Assembly: GCA_027579435.1 (NCBI GenBank)
Contig: JANBPK010000728.1
Span: forward strand, 1-64,000
Direction of reading: 5' to 3'
DNA from: Candolleomyces eurysporus
Taxonomy: Eukaryota; Basidiomycota; Agaricomycetes; Agaricales; Psathyrellaceae
DNA: 64,000 nt
Part shown: positions 11,892 to 23,873 of the stretch, piece by piece
Numbering within the stretch: position 1 is the stretch's first letter
Layout: each line of letters opens with the position of its first letter
Made by a program: the position numbers and the translations under genes
Notes under the pieces: model-generated
Database searches by the model: none
What the model saw: only the letters and a program-made list of their open reading frames with translations
Told to the model about the DNA's origin: nothing

Positions 11892-14800
11892 TTGCCCCGA
11901 GTTGTTGTTAACACACAGGAATCATCGTCAGGTGTCATACTCACTTCCGAGGCCGAACCTGGAACAATAAGCGATCAATGGCCAACGTTGCGCCTCCAGG
12001 TTGGCGCCGAGAGTGATGGCATAGTCTTGAAGAGAGTCGGGGAGTGGCGATGGGAAGGGAAGCGCAGAGTTGAATTGTACGTCCTGTCGAGGATGCTGGT
12101 CGAAAAANCTGATAGTAATCATTCCTAGTGCCGCACCAGACGGGCGTATCTCACTCCTTCAGGTCGACGACTCCAACAACTTGAGGACGAAAGAGATCGG
12201 CCATATTGCGTTAAAAGACTTTCAACACGTTGGCCCAGAAAAGCACCAATACCGTCAGTGTTCAAAATATGTCCTGATAATATGGATAGACGTCATTGAC
12301 ATAGCCGACCCACCAGGGTTGAGCACGACGGTGACCAGAGTCAATCCAGGCCCTTCACTGAATGTTTGCTGCGAGATAACCTTTGTCCCTCACCGATTTC
12401 AAAGTTTTACCGACGCACTCTTTCAAGCAGCAACTATGAAAAGCGGACAAGGCTTCGGCCAAACACAAAGTTCTGTCGGGGCAACCGAGGGCGGCTTATC
12501 CCAACCTTTACAGCATCCCGTCCATGCCACTCATTCTCACTTGCCATCCGAGTGGATAAATTTGGCAATCGCCCACCACACACGCTTCGAACGTACAGGC
12601 GAACTGGACGATCTCAAGCGAGCCATTGTTGCGTATGGAACCTCTCTGGCTGAAATTAGAACCAGTGTCGGCGAACAAGATCCAAAAGATGCCACGCTCT
12701 TCGTTCGCCCTATCCTATATTTTCACTTGGGAACCGCCTTGACCTCTCTGTGCCGCTTCACAGGCAAAGTCGACCCCGTCGAGAAAGGAATCGTAGCGCT
12801 CGAAAAGGCCGTAGAGCTCGGTGCTTCCCTCAACCATACTTCGTTGCCATACTTTTACAGCGGACTTGGCAATGCGCTTTTCCTTTGTTTCGAACTCACT
12901 AAGAATGTGGAAGACCTGAAGAATGCTGTCAAGGCTTTCGAGAATGGTATCAAGGTTACTCCACAAAGTGATCGATCAGCATTGTCGGTTCTTCACAGCA
13001 ACCTTGGAAATCCGCTGTCGATGCTCTTCGAGCAGACTGGGGAGGTTGCATTGCTAGACAGGTCGATTGGAGCGTACAAGACCGCTATGGACCTCGCTCC
13101 TCCAGACGACAATGATGCAGCGGCGTCGTACGCAAGTCTTGCCCGCGCCTTTACCACTCGGTTTAACAGAATGGGGCGACCTCAAGAAATCGAAGATGCA
13201 ATCTTAGCGGGGCGCAGCGCAATATCGTTAACTCCGACTGGGCACCACCAGCTCCCAGATTGGCTCACCATTCTTGCCAACGCACTGAACAGTCGTTTCA
13301 ACCTCCTCAAGGGAGTGAAAGATATTAATGAGGCTGTAACCCTCCACCGGCGAGCAATTGAACTTACGCCACTGCAAAATGTCCAATTCAGTTCTCGGAG
13401 TCAGCATCTGGGTGCAAGCCTCCTGGATCGATTCAATCACTCAGGAGATCTGAGGGACGTTGAACAGGCCATCATCTCCCTCCATAAAGCCATTGACACT
13501 TGTCCCTCCGGTCACACATCCCTCCCTTACATCTACACCAACCTCGGAAATGCACTTGCCAGCCGTTCGAGGAGAACAGGCGAGCTTCGACTTAGCGATC
13601 AGGCGGTGGCTGCTCATCGAATGGCTGTCGATTTGTCCCCACCCACCTCCGAACGCCGTTCGTTGTTTTACAGCAACCTCGGCGCGTCGCTTATGTTGCG
13701 CTTCGGACAAAACGTCAAAGACAAAGGTGAAGATTTGGTGGAGGCGATTTCGAGCATTCGGAAGGCCATCGAGATATCTACAGAGAACGATGTCAGAGGT
13801 CTCGCGACTCGGTATGCCTGTTTGGCCAGTGCCTTGGCTACAAGAGCCCGTCATGGAGCAGGAGTAGATGGGCTCGAAAGCATCGAGGAAGCGCTTTCTG
13901 TCCATAGGAAGATCGTCGAACTCGTTTCGGTGACGAAGGAGGAGGGATTAGGGTCCTTCCTGGATTCACAGCATATCCAGGAGGGCGATCTCCTAATGGA
14001 CCGGTACCAAATCTCGAAGGACGGGAGGGACCTTAACAAGGCGCTGGAATCGTATGATAAGGCCCTGGAAGCTATACCCCAAGGCCATCCTTACCTCCCC
14101 AATCTACATGCCCGTTATGCTCAAGCTATGATGGAACAGTACCAGGTTTCCCAGAACCATCCGAGTCACGATAACTTCAAGGAGACGGCTTTGGAGCACT
14201 ATCGGCTTGCAGCTCAATCTCCTAGCTCCAGCCCCCTTTCACGCTTTAACGCTGCTCGAGCATGGGCGGCCTTCGCTTCTGTCGTCGATAGTCACACCAA
14301 CGCCATGAACGCGTTTCAAACATGCGTCGATTTGCTTCCAGTAGCTGCAGGCCTCGATCAGACACTCGATCGTCGACACGAAATGTTGGTTAGGATATCC
14401 GACCTCTCGCGTCAGGCATCGGCGTTTGCGCTTCGTTGCGGGAACCCGAAAAAGGCTGTCGAGTGGCTCGAAGCAAGTCGGTGTTTGGTTTGGGGTCAAC
14501 TCAATAGCCTCAGAACGCCACTCGAAGATTTGCGAGAGTACGACGAAGAACTCGCGGAACGGTTCGCCAGGGTCTCGAGGACACTCGAGAAGTCTGGGAC
14601 CCGTAAAAGCCCTTGGGATGTCGGTGTAGGCGATAGTGCAGAGCTGAAGGTGGCGATATCGTTGCAACAGGAAGCTGTTACTCACGTTGAACTCGCCATG
14701 GAGTACGAAGCCATTTTGAAGAGGATTCGTGCTCAGCCTGGCTTCGAGAGTTTCCTCAAGGCATCCTCGTTCGACGTTTTGGTCAAGAGCCTCCCAAAAT

Positions 14801-16026
14801 CTGGTTACGTCGTCATGATCAACGTTCACGAGACACGTTGTGACGCCATCTGTTTGTCACCGGATAACCTCGACCCACTTCACGTTCGACTCCCCGATTT
14901 CTCATACGCAAAGGCCGAAGAACTCCGACATCGCCTGCGAGGACTAGTCGATTCAGTTAGCGTGCGTATGGATGGAGAAGATGATGGATTGGATGGTGAA
15001 GAGAGGACATTGAGACCATTCCAGAGGAATAAATCCGCCCGAGGTCGTGGTGGTGATAGTTTTGTTCCCTCCATTCTTCGGGACTTGTGGATACTTGTAG
15101 CCAAACCAATAGTTGACGCTCTTGAACTCTCGGTAAGCAATTTAGCTTTCGATCTTATTGTTGATGCATGTTCTGATCGTCAATAGCAGTCTCCTCAGCC
15201 ACAGCCTGAGAGGAAGCGTATATGGTGGTGCCTGACAGGGCCACTCGCCTTCCTTCCGATCCACGCCGCTGGGAATTATTCGTCGACCGGCGTCAAAGAG
15301 AACGCTACCCTATCTGACTTTGCCATATCTACGTACATTCCAACTCTCAAATTCCTCGCCAAATCATCGTCTCCTCCCAACTCTTTGGCTGATGGGACAC
15401 GGCCACTCAATCGGTTCCTTCTAATTAGCCAGTCACAAACGACTGGACACTCTCCCACCCCAGGTGCCGCGAAGGAGGTCGAATCGGTAGCGAAAACCCT
15501 CGAAAGTCACTCGATTCCAAACCTGACCCTTTCCGAGGCAGGTGCGACCGTCGCTACAGCTCTCGAGGAGATCAAGACTCACAACTGGCTCCACTTCGCT
15601 TGCCACGCACACCAAGACGTGGACAAACCACTTAACAGTGGCTTCGTCCTCAATGATGGAGGGCTCACCTTGTCCGAGATAGTCAAACTTGGCATGAAGA
15701 ATGCTGAAATTGCCTACCTCTCGGCATGCCAGACAAGCACGGGGGACGAGCGACTTTCGGAGGAAGCTGTCCACCTGGCTGCTGGAATGCTGGCTGCGGG
15801 TTTTAAAGGTGTCGTAGTGACAATGTGGTCGATTCGGGATCGAGATGCGCCCCAGGTCGCTAGGGATTTCTATGAATGGCTTCTTGAGAATTCCTCGAAG
15901 GGTGGTATCGATAGTTCTCTTGCAGCTCATGCACTGGATCACGCTGTCAGACGGTTGCGAGAGGAGGTTGGGGTGTCAGATCTGGACTTTCTTTCTTGGC
16001 TACCGTACGTCTACTTTGGAATGTAG
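11892..16026 (+). CDS. TPR-CHAT protein: N-terminal C2-like segment, TPR array, C-terminal caspase-like CHAT domain
   Basis: The model uses introns 12077-12128, 12254-12316 and 15133-15186. The true first exon is uncertain: the frame upstream of 11892 is closed by a stop and no ATG was placed. The N-terminal 130 residues (including LRLQVGAESDG and DGRISLLQVDD) resemble the C2-like domain common in mushroom TPR-CHAT proteins. Residues from about 180 to 700 are tetratricopeptide-type repeats with recurring LGNALxxRF and AVxLxPP patterns. The C-terminus is a CHAT domain: WWCLTGPLAFLPIHAAG, then HFACHA (catalytic His) and YLSACQTS (catalytic Cys), then MWSIRD and the end at LPYVYFGM. Both members of the Cys/His dyad are present, so a cysteine protease is expected. 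The substrate is unknown. CHAT proteases are clan CD relatives of caspases and separase. The gene ends 46 bp from the stop of the convergent HNH gene. Confidence 0.88.
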
Positions 16027-16072
16027 AATCCATTTTCCTGGTTATACTACATCATCCAACACGGTTACAAGT

Positions 16073-17363
16073 CTAGTCCTTAGATGCGAGTTCAGGGTCC
16101 TCGTCACTGCTCCAATTCTCTTCCGAATCCTCCTTATCATCCATGCAACTCACTTCATCATCATCACAATCCGAATACACATCCAACAACTCATCGATAT
16201 ATGTTAAAATGTCGGAGGCGTGGATAACCTTGCAGCATGTGGCATGAATTTCGAGGGATTCCCTTGAGGGGAGGGGGAAGGTTTTTGCATCAGGTGTGGT
16301 GAATGTTACTTCTCGCTCGAGGTTGATGAATGCCCAGTGATAGCACTTAATTCTGTATGTGTTGTCCCTTTCCTGTCAAACCGGTGAGATATGCCAAATT
16401 CTGAGCCAGTGACAGTCTTACCGTAGGTTCAAACCACAATTTAAGACTGTTGAACAGATCGCAAACATCCGGCTCCATGGTCAAGAGGTTCTGGAGTCGG
16501 TGGTGGCCAACACCGGTGTTCTCTTTGCAAAGTGACTCATAACCAAAACGCTCGAGGATTTCCCATACAGATGTTCCGGCCTGCTACAAATACCACTCTG
16601 AGTATGCTGGAAATCAAAGGGAGGAATGTAAAAAATACATACATTGTCTGGGCGTCTGGTGGACTCCGGTAAGATGTGGACACCCCGGGTATTCTCGCAG
16701 ATATAGTGAGAATAGCGCGTGAATTCTTCTTTAACCTCTTTCTGAAGCACGATGTTGTTCTCTGCTGCGCTGAGATCAATGTGTCCAGTGACTACGCAAC
16801 GAGAACTGTCACGAAAAAGAGCCTAGAGCAAGTTGCAGGCCACTGTTAAGTCCGACTACAGCTGAAGGATAAATGCAACTGACCTTCATCTTTGCGGTAT
16901 TGTGGTCCTGCAAAAGACCTTGAGCGGCGTTGTCCATCTCATCATCATCTTCATCAAAGATGAAACGAGAGACGCCACCCAAGTCGGGAGCTCTGCATTT
17001 TGGACCCCGAACTGAGTATAGGGCTGTGGTCAGAACTGAGACATGAAGGGGGGATAGGAACCGAGACACACGAGGGATGAGGAGATCCTGCACGTAGGAG
17101 GCACCAAGCTCGACAAGCTGGGACTCATCACGGCATCCGACAATGGAAAGCGCAACACTTGAACGTGTGGACTCGTTAGGGCCTAAGCGGATGAGATTCT
17201 CGAGGACGCGGCAGGAGGCTATGCGCCACTTGAGAGTATGGAAAGTGTCGGTTCCCTGCTCCTGTGTATGAATCTCGGCTAGCAGTCGATGTTCTGCATC
17301 GGCTACCCGCTGTAGAGCAACTTGTTGGTTGGGAGTGTCGAGGGGTGAAAATGTAATGGACAT
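16073..17363 (-). CDS. Agaricomycete HNH-nuclease-like protein
   Basis: Four exons, all joined in phase 0 (introns 16823-16883, 16581-16642, 16373-16421), encode 372 residues starting MSITFSPLDTPNQQV. The central block LFRDSSRCVVTGHID, then GVHILPESTRRPDN, then GHHRLQNLLTMEPDVCDLF and LKLWFE matches the HNH-like domain expanded in mushrooms. In relatives the segment before the first His usually reads xxAHIIPxS; here it is GVHILPES, which keeps the His. The zinc-type cysteine of CVVTG is present. The C-terminal 50 residues are acidic (DCDDDE, DSEENWSSDEDPE). The family is usually annotated only as HNH domain-containing; whether it cuts DNA is unknown. It is convergent with TPR-CHAT and divergent from NAT10. 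Confidence 0.85.
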
Positions 17364-17981
17364 GATTATAATTCAAGGTTCGGTTGGCGCCAGAGCGCTT
17401 TTTAAATACGTGTGATGTAATACGACTCCCACCCCTTTACCAGTGGCAATGCGCTCAAACAGACGTTTTTGCAACTCAGCGAGAGCAGAGTTCACGATGG
17501 CTCTCAGAGAGCTTGAAGTGAGGCCCTTTCGATTAGCCTTCTGCAGCACTACAGCGCTTGGCTTGATCCGGGGTGGTGTATTGGCTAGGAGGTTACGGGT
17601 CGTCTCTGCACCGATAGTGGGTTGGCTTTGACGAAGATGATTCATGGTACCATCCTACCCATATGTAGCTTGAAAGTGAAACAATTATTCTTCTTGCTGA
17701 CACGACAGAAATATTTCTTAGTGATTGGTCTTCAAATATGGGTGTCCACAGGGCAAAAGAAACATGAATGCGACCTCCATAGGGATTAAGGTGATGATTA
17801 GGGGGAAAACTGCCATGTTTGTACTCTGCAGGGGTTAGGGTCACATCCAAAATTTTGGATCGCAGGCGCGGTCGTTCTCCTCTCCGCCCATCTCACCCCT
17901 TCCTCGTCGTCCGTTTGGTCGTTCGTCCGGGCTCCATACAGCCTACCTCCAAAATCACCAAGAGGTGAAGCCTTCGGAGCC
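17364..17981. promoter_or_regulatory. Divergent intergenic region between the HNH gene and NAT10
   Basis: Holds the 5' regions of two divergent genes. There is no strong TATA box near either start. The sequence before the NAT10 ATG (17880-17970) is pyrimidine-rich, as often seen at housekeeping promoters in fungi. Confidence 0.35.
17373..17645 (-). CDS. Small open frame upstream of the HNH gene, doubtful
   Basis: A 90-codon ATG-started frame on the HNH strand ends 10 bp before the HNH start codon. It contains an amphipathic stretch, LRAIVNSALAELQKRLFERI, that looks coding, but I know no relative. It could be an upstream gene, an alternative 5' exon or chance. No frame-preserving splice into the HNH frame was evident. 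Confidence 0.25.
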   Translation of the reverse strand: MNHLRQSQPTIGAETTRNLLANTPPRIKPSAVVLQKANRKGLTSSSLRAIVNSALAELQKRLFERIATGKGVGVVLHHTYLKSALAPTEP

Positions 17982-20900
17982 ATGCGGAAGCAACTGGATC
18001 CACGGATACCCATCCTCATCAACAACAATGTCAAGCTGAACCATCGGTCGTTTATCGTGCTCGTGGGGGACAAGGGGCGGGACCAGGTGCGCGGCTACGA
18101 GCTCAAGAGCGTACAGAAAGTGCTAATACACCTCCTAGATTGTCAACCTGCACTTTCTGCTCTCGCAAGCGAGGGTCTCTGCCCGGCCCTCGGTGCTATG
18201 GTGCTACAAGAAGGATTTGGGCTTCACGACGTGCGTCTGCGAGGAGGTTTTCTCCCCATTGGTCCTATTTAACCGTACCCACATGTACCTCGTACAGACA
18301 CCGCAAGAAACGAGAGGCCAAAATCAAACGGGAAGTCAAAAAGGGCATCCGGGAGCCCAACGAACAGAACCCGTTCGAAATCTTCGTCACTGTCACCGAT
18401 ATTCGTTATACGTGAGCGTCTTTTCTCGTGTTTTTTATCCAGTTCCGTCCCAACCCCTCCCCCGCTCAGATACTACAAGGAATCGGAGAAAATTCTTGGC
18501 CACACCTACGGCATGCTTGTCCTACAAGACTTTGAAGCCGTCACTCCCAATCTCCTCGCCCGAACCATCGAGACTGTTGAAGGCGGCGGCCTCGTCGTCC
18601 TGCTCCTCAAAACCATGACCTCCCTCAAACAGCTATATACCATGACCATGGACGTACACGCCCGCTATCGCACCAGCTCTCACGATTCCGTCGTCGCCCG
18701 CTTCAACGAGCGTTTCATCCTCTCTCTCGGCGCGTGCAAGGACTGCTTGGTACTTGATGACGAGCTGAATGTGTTGCCGATATCGAAGGGGAAGGACATA
18801 GCTCCCATATCCGACGACGAAGACGACGATGCTGGTGATGGTGAGGGAGGAAAGGCTAATGGGAGTGCAAAGGCGAGGGGCAAGATGCGGGCGGAGCAAA
18901 AAGCGTTGAAGGACCTCCAAGAAAGCTTATCCGATACCAAACCCGCCGGGGACCTCGTCAAACTCGCGAGAACGACCGACCAAGCTCAAGCTATTCTCAC
19001 CTTCATTGAAGCTATCGCCGAAAAAACTCTCTCATCCACCGTTACGCTTACAGCTGCCCGTGGGCGGGGTAAATCAGCTGCTCTGGGGCTCGCGATGGCT
19101 GCAGCGCTCGCACATGGGTATAGCAATATCTTTGTGACGAGTCCGAGTCCGGAGAACTTGAAGACGGTTTTCGAGTTTGTGTTCAAGGGGATGGATGCGC
19201 TGGGGTATGAGGAGCATTTGGATTATGATATCGTGCAGAGTACGAATCCCGATTTTGGAAGGGCCATTGTGAGGGTAAATGTGTTTAAGAGTCATCGGCA
19301 GACTATTCAGGTGCGTACTTCCTTTTCTATACCCTATTGCTATACGCTCATTCTCTCGCAGTATATTCAACCTGAAGACGCCCACGTTCTCGGCCAAGCC
19401 GAACTCGTCGTAATAGACGAAGCAGCTGCCATTCCCCTCCCACTCGTCCGGAACCTCATCGGCCCCTACCTCGTCTTCATGGCTTCCACCATTAACGGCT
19501 ACGAAGGGACTGGTCGCTCGCTTTCCCTCAAACTCATTCAACAGCTTCGGGAGAGTACGCGTCCGTCTCTGACTAAGGACGTTACCTCCTCGAATGATCC
19601 GTCGACCTCTACCTCTACCTCAACCTCGACTGCGAAGGCATCGAAGTTGGGAGCACCCGCACCCGCCAAGGCTCGCACACTCCGCGAAATTAAACTCGAA
19701 ACGCCCATTCGTTATTCCCCTGGCGACACCATAGAGAAATGGCTAAACCAGCTCCTCTGTCTCGACGCTACCATTTCTTCCGTCCCCAAATCCCTTTCTG
19801 GGTTACAGGGATGCCCTCATCCAAGCCAATGCGAATTGTACTGGGTGAACAGGGACACGCTGTTCAGCTTCCACCCGGCGAGCGAGGTGTTCTTGCAGAG
19901 GATGATGGGCCTGTATGTGGCCAGTCATTATAAAAACAGCCCGAACGATTTGCAGTTGATGAGTGATGCACCTGCGCATCAGCTCTTTGTCTTGCTCCCT
20001 CCTTTGAAGGACTCTAATTCTTCATCGTCTGCGCCCTCTACTTCGGAAACTCACCTCCCCGAACCACTTGTCGTTCTGCAAGTCGCGTTAGAGGGGAACG
20101 TGAGCAAGGAAGCTATCCTGGAGGGCTTGGGGAGGGGCGTGAGGCCGGGGGGAGATATGATTCCGTGGATCGTGAGTCAGCAGTTCCAGGAGGGGCGGTT
20201 CGGGAGGATGAGTGGTGCGAGGGTGGTTAGGGTTGCTTGTCATCCGGAGTACAGTGGGGTGAGTCTCCAGTCCCCGTTTCGAGGGGGGGAGCAAGAAATT
20301 GACTGATCACATTGCAGATGGGATACGGCTCACGCGCGATTCAAGCACTCAACTCGTATTTCAGCGGGGAGTATTTCAGTTTGGACGAGGAGATGAAAGA
20401 TGAGACGGAGTATCCTGAAGTCGGTGCTGTTGACCCTGTAAGGATCCCGTTTTTTCTTCCCCGTCGTCCCCTTCTCCTCTATGGCTGTTGTACACGCTCG
20501 CTAACTCCCTTTTTGCTATAGTCAGCCAACCTCTTGACCGAGAAACCGGCAGTTCGATCCGCTACCTCTATGCCTCCTCTCCTGCAACGATTGTCTGAGA
20601 GGAAACCGGAACCGCTGGATTATTTGGGTGTCAGTTATGGGTTGACTTCTCAGCTTTTGAGGTACGCTTGCTCTCTCCTTCTCCATCTCTTCCTCTTCTC
20701 CTCTCCTCTACATTCTGTCTCCTTCATCCTACCGACTTGGATCGTCTCGAGAGCCTCGACATGTGACGCTGACGACGAGGGACAGATTCTGGAAGCGCGC
20801 AGGTTTCGTACCTCTGTACGTTCGACAGACGCAGAGCGAGTTGACGGGTGAGCATACGTGTGTGATGGCGAGAGGACTGAATAGCTCGGTACCCGGGGAG

Positions 20901-22065
20901 TTGGGGTGGCTGAGCGAGTTTGCGAAAGGTGAGAGCGAACATGTCCCGCCGCATAGAACGATTCGCTAATTGGTTGAAATGATCCTAGACTTTAGACGCC
21001 GTTTCCTCACCCTCCTTTCATACAAGTTTAGAGAGTTTGGGAGTGTTACTGCGCTGAGCGTGTTGGAGGCTGTAAACGCTGGTGTGGGTAGTGGTGGTGG
21101 TACGTTCGATCTCTCTCTCCCCATATCATGCTCTAATCAACTAGCTGATACTCTGTTCCATTACGACGTACAGATGCCCAAACAGCGCCACTCAATGCTC
21201 AAGAACTCTCATACCTCTTCACACCATTCGACTTTAAGCGACTCGAATCGTATGCAAATAATTCACTCGACTTCCACGTTGTTCAAGATCTCTTCCCCGC
21301 CCTTGCTTCTCTGTACTTCCAGTCCCGACTCGATCCTACCCCCTCTAGCACCACCATCGGTGAAGGTCCGACGACAACAGGATCTCCAACGAAGCTCACA
21401 GCAGTCCAAGCCTCGATACTCCTCGCGTTGGGATTGCAGAGGAAAACGGTGGAGGACGTGGAGAAAGAATTAGGGTTGCCTGTGAGTCAGGTGTTGGCAT
21501 TGCTCGTAAAGGTCGTTAGAAAGCTTGGGAAGAGGTTGGCGGAAGTTAGGAGGGAGGAAGTCGAGAAGTCTCTACCACCACCCGCCGCTAGTACTTCCAC
21601 CTCGGCCCCTGCGAATGCGTTGGTGGGGGAAGGAGTGGAGTGGGAGGGCGTTGGGGAGAGGATGGAGAGGGAGCTTGAGGAAGCCGGGGACGAGGAGCAG
21701 AAGAGGCTTAGGGAGAGGCAGAGGGAGATGTTGGATAGCCTTGATTTGAAGAAGTGAGTTGCTCTTTTCCTCCGTTTTTCGTGTTCGGCTATTCTCATGA
21801 TTAGAATAAGATAACTGACCCGACTGCCCTCAGGTACGCGATCAACGACGCAGCAGTCGATTGGTCCGCCGCTGAAGATCAAGTGAAGAACCTCGCGAAA
21901 GGAGGGAAAGGTGCTTCGACTGTTATTAGCTTAAAAACCGCTGCTCCTACCAAGGACGATGGGGATGCATCGCAGGCTGCTGCGGGCCAAAAAAGAAAGG
22001 TTGCTGGTGGGGATGGCGATTCATCAGGGAAGAAGAATCGGAGGAGTAAGAAGGTTAAGCGGTGA
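17982..22065 (+). CDS. NAT10: RNA cytidine acetyltransferase (NAT10/Kre33 family)
   Basis: Eleven exons (introns 18087-18138, 18231-18297, 18412-18469, 19311-19361, 20259-20317, 20438-20521, 20662-20785, 20929-20988, 21100-21173, 21754-21833) give one frame of about 1,100 residues collinear with human NAT10 and yeast Kre33. Seen in order: the N-terminal TmcA-like domain (SVLWCYKKDLGFTTHRKKR; ILGHTYGMLVLQDFEAVTPN), the helicase-like ATPase (Walker A TAARGRGKSAALG, Walker B-like VIDEAAAIPLP), the GNAT domain (VRVACHPEYSG, MGYGSRAIQAL, RAGFVPLYVRQT), the tRNA-binding-like domain and a Lys/Arg-rich nucleolar-type tail (KKNRRSKKVKR). The enzyme makes N4-acetylcytidine in 18S rRNA and, with an adaptor, in tRNA, using ATP and acetyl-CoA in the nucleolus. 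Lineage insertions are an acidic run (DDEDDD) and a Ser/Thr repeat before the GNAT region. Introns 1 and 2 fall inside highly conserved blocks, which confirms the splicing. Confidence 0.97.
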
Positions 22066-22818
22066 AAGGATGAGTGCTCCGCCATGTTTTTGTTGTTTCC
22101 GTGATTGAATGATATTGCTGCTTTTCACGACTGGACGTTTCCGAACGCGGTGCTTCATCGCACGTCGTTGCTTCAAGCGACGGGTGCATATCCCGGCTCT
22201 TCGACAGGCTTGCGGTCGTTTGCATATCTTTCGTCAGTTTCGNTTTTTNCTGCGAGATGGGTTGTGACCCTGGTCAAGACTGTCACAACACCAATTGGTC
22301 GATGGCGATTCAACATGTCACTCATAATGAGCTCGGAAACAGGTCTGACGGGGATGAATAGCACGCATTGATTCGGGGCAAGCACGACAGTTCTAATCGC
22401 ATCATTCTGCCCAAAAACAAACGAAACTGACATTAGTTCTGCAAACGGCTGCGAGCCGCTTGATCGCCATCGATCTTTGCTCGGGCGGCACTGCGGCAGC
22501 GGAGACGGAGAATGGCACACGCGTTTGTTTTCAGGTTTTCGGTGCTCATGGGAGAATGCGGTTGAAACGCTCCGGTTTCCTAGGCAAGTTCCGTACAATC
22601 TCGGTAAATCAACCAAATGGGGGGTTGTAAGCCCACAGGTGCATACATAACCATATCATCTGACAGCAAACGGGGGATATCGATCGTTCAATTCACTGGG
22701 CGGTCCTTCTCATTCGCCGTCCATTGTGAACCTCTCTCTGTCTACACTGAGTACCTGCCCTACTGAGCTTCCTTTCCGTCTCTGCTCTCAGACCCTTGTC
22801 GGAAAATTCGCGTAAAGA
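22066..22818. other. Intergenic region
   Basis: Separates NAT10 from NLR-1. Two Ns flank a short T run (22243, 22249). I see no gene; the 200 bp before 22819 should hold the NLR-1 promoter, but no clear TATA box is present. Confidence 0.4.
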
Positions 22819-23873
22819 ATGAAACGAGTGCGCAAACGGCTATCGAAGTGGGTCAACCGCGATGGGCGGCCCGATAAGGGAGAATCGACCTCTTCGACCC
22901 GGGAACCATGTGCGTCCTCCACGTTCCGTCGCAATTTCGAGCCTTAAAGTACTCACATAAAACGATCACAGCAATCTCGACCGTCGACAGTGAAACCGTA
23001 TCCAATCATAGTGAAGGCACCCCGCACGCTGATGCACGGTCGATACGACGAGGTACGGAGAGGATCTATTTCTTGATTATATGGCGCTATTCACCTTTCG
23101 GTTGACATCTTCTCAGCCTCTTTCAATCAGCAACTTCCAGTTGTTCCTAAACATCATGGGTCGCCCCAAGCCCATTTTACACCTCCGGTTGGAGGTCATC
23201 AGAGCTCAGGTACGTCATCTAGATTCGCTCGAGGTATATAGATTACGACTGATGACCCACGTAAGAGGTCGAGGGAGCGGGAAACGATTACACTCTTGTT
23301 GCAGGCTACGAGTTGACAATGGAGGGCAGCATTCGAGGATCACCCACTATCAGTACGCCTCTCATTTATTGCGTCTGGCATCGCTTCGTGTTGACAGCCC
23401 TTGATAGATATCGATCACGAGAGAAGAATCTACGCTCTTCCAGGCGCCCAGAACCTCAAGATGCGGAACGTCGATATGAATGTTGCTGGAGGTAATATTC
23501 AGAAAAACATTCATTATCACTCTTCGGTTGCCAACGGTGAGTGGACACTGATACCCGTAGGTTATCTCTGAAATTAGAACTGTACCCAGACGCTTTGAGC
23601 CGGATCCCTGAACCTGTCGGTATGTCCTGGGATCCTGTACGCGCGTGCTTGCCTGGGACGCGCATTCAGGTGCTCAAGCAGGTCTCGTCCTGGCTTTCCG
23701 TATCGCCCATTAGTGGCAGTGTTCAGGCCCGCATCTTCCTCATTGCCGATGCCGCGGGCAGCGGTAAATCTGCCATCGCGCACTCAGTCTCTCGGGACAC
23801 GCATGACTCGGGAATTCTAGTGTCAAGCTTCTTCTTCGACAAGCTCAACAGGGAGCAGCTCCAGTTGCCGAGG
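22819..23873 (+). pseudogene. NLR-1: N-terminal part of a fungal NACHT protein, cut off after Walker A
   Basis: Six exons join in a single phase pattern (introns 22910-22971, 23053-23116, 23210-23304, 23353-23407, 23537-23577). They begin MKRVRKRLSKWVNRDG, a basic N-terminus usual for mushroom NLRs. The linker includes MRNVDMNVAGGN. Then follow CLPGTRIQVLKQVSSWL and the P-loop FLIADAAGSGKSAIAHSV, with ILVSSFFFDKLN directly after it. Homology stops there: about 20 residues later the frame ends, and sequence of the gypsy element begins within about 23845-23875. Walker B, sensor motifs and any C-terminal repeats are absent. A truncated protein of roughly 250 residues could still be made. Transposon insertion with deletion or an assembly join would both explain the break. 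Confidence 0.8.

Noticed and set aside
12366..12653. Short frame starting MLRDNLCPSPISKF within the TPR-CHAT gene
   Set aside because: It lies in another frame of a well-supported exon and has no motifs.
17443..17631. Plus-strand frame overlapping the small minus-strand frame before the HNH gene
   Set aside because: No start context, no family, and it overlaps a slightly more plausible minus-strand frame.
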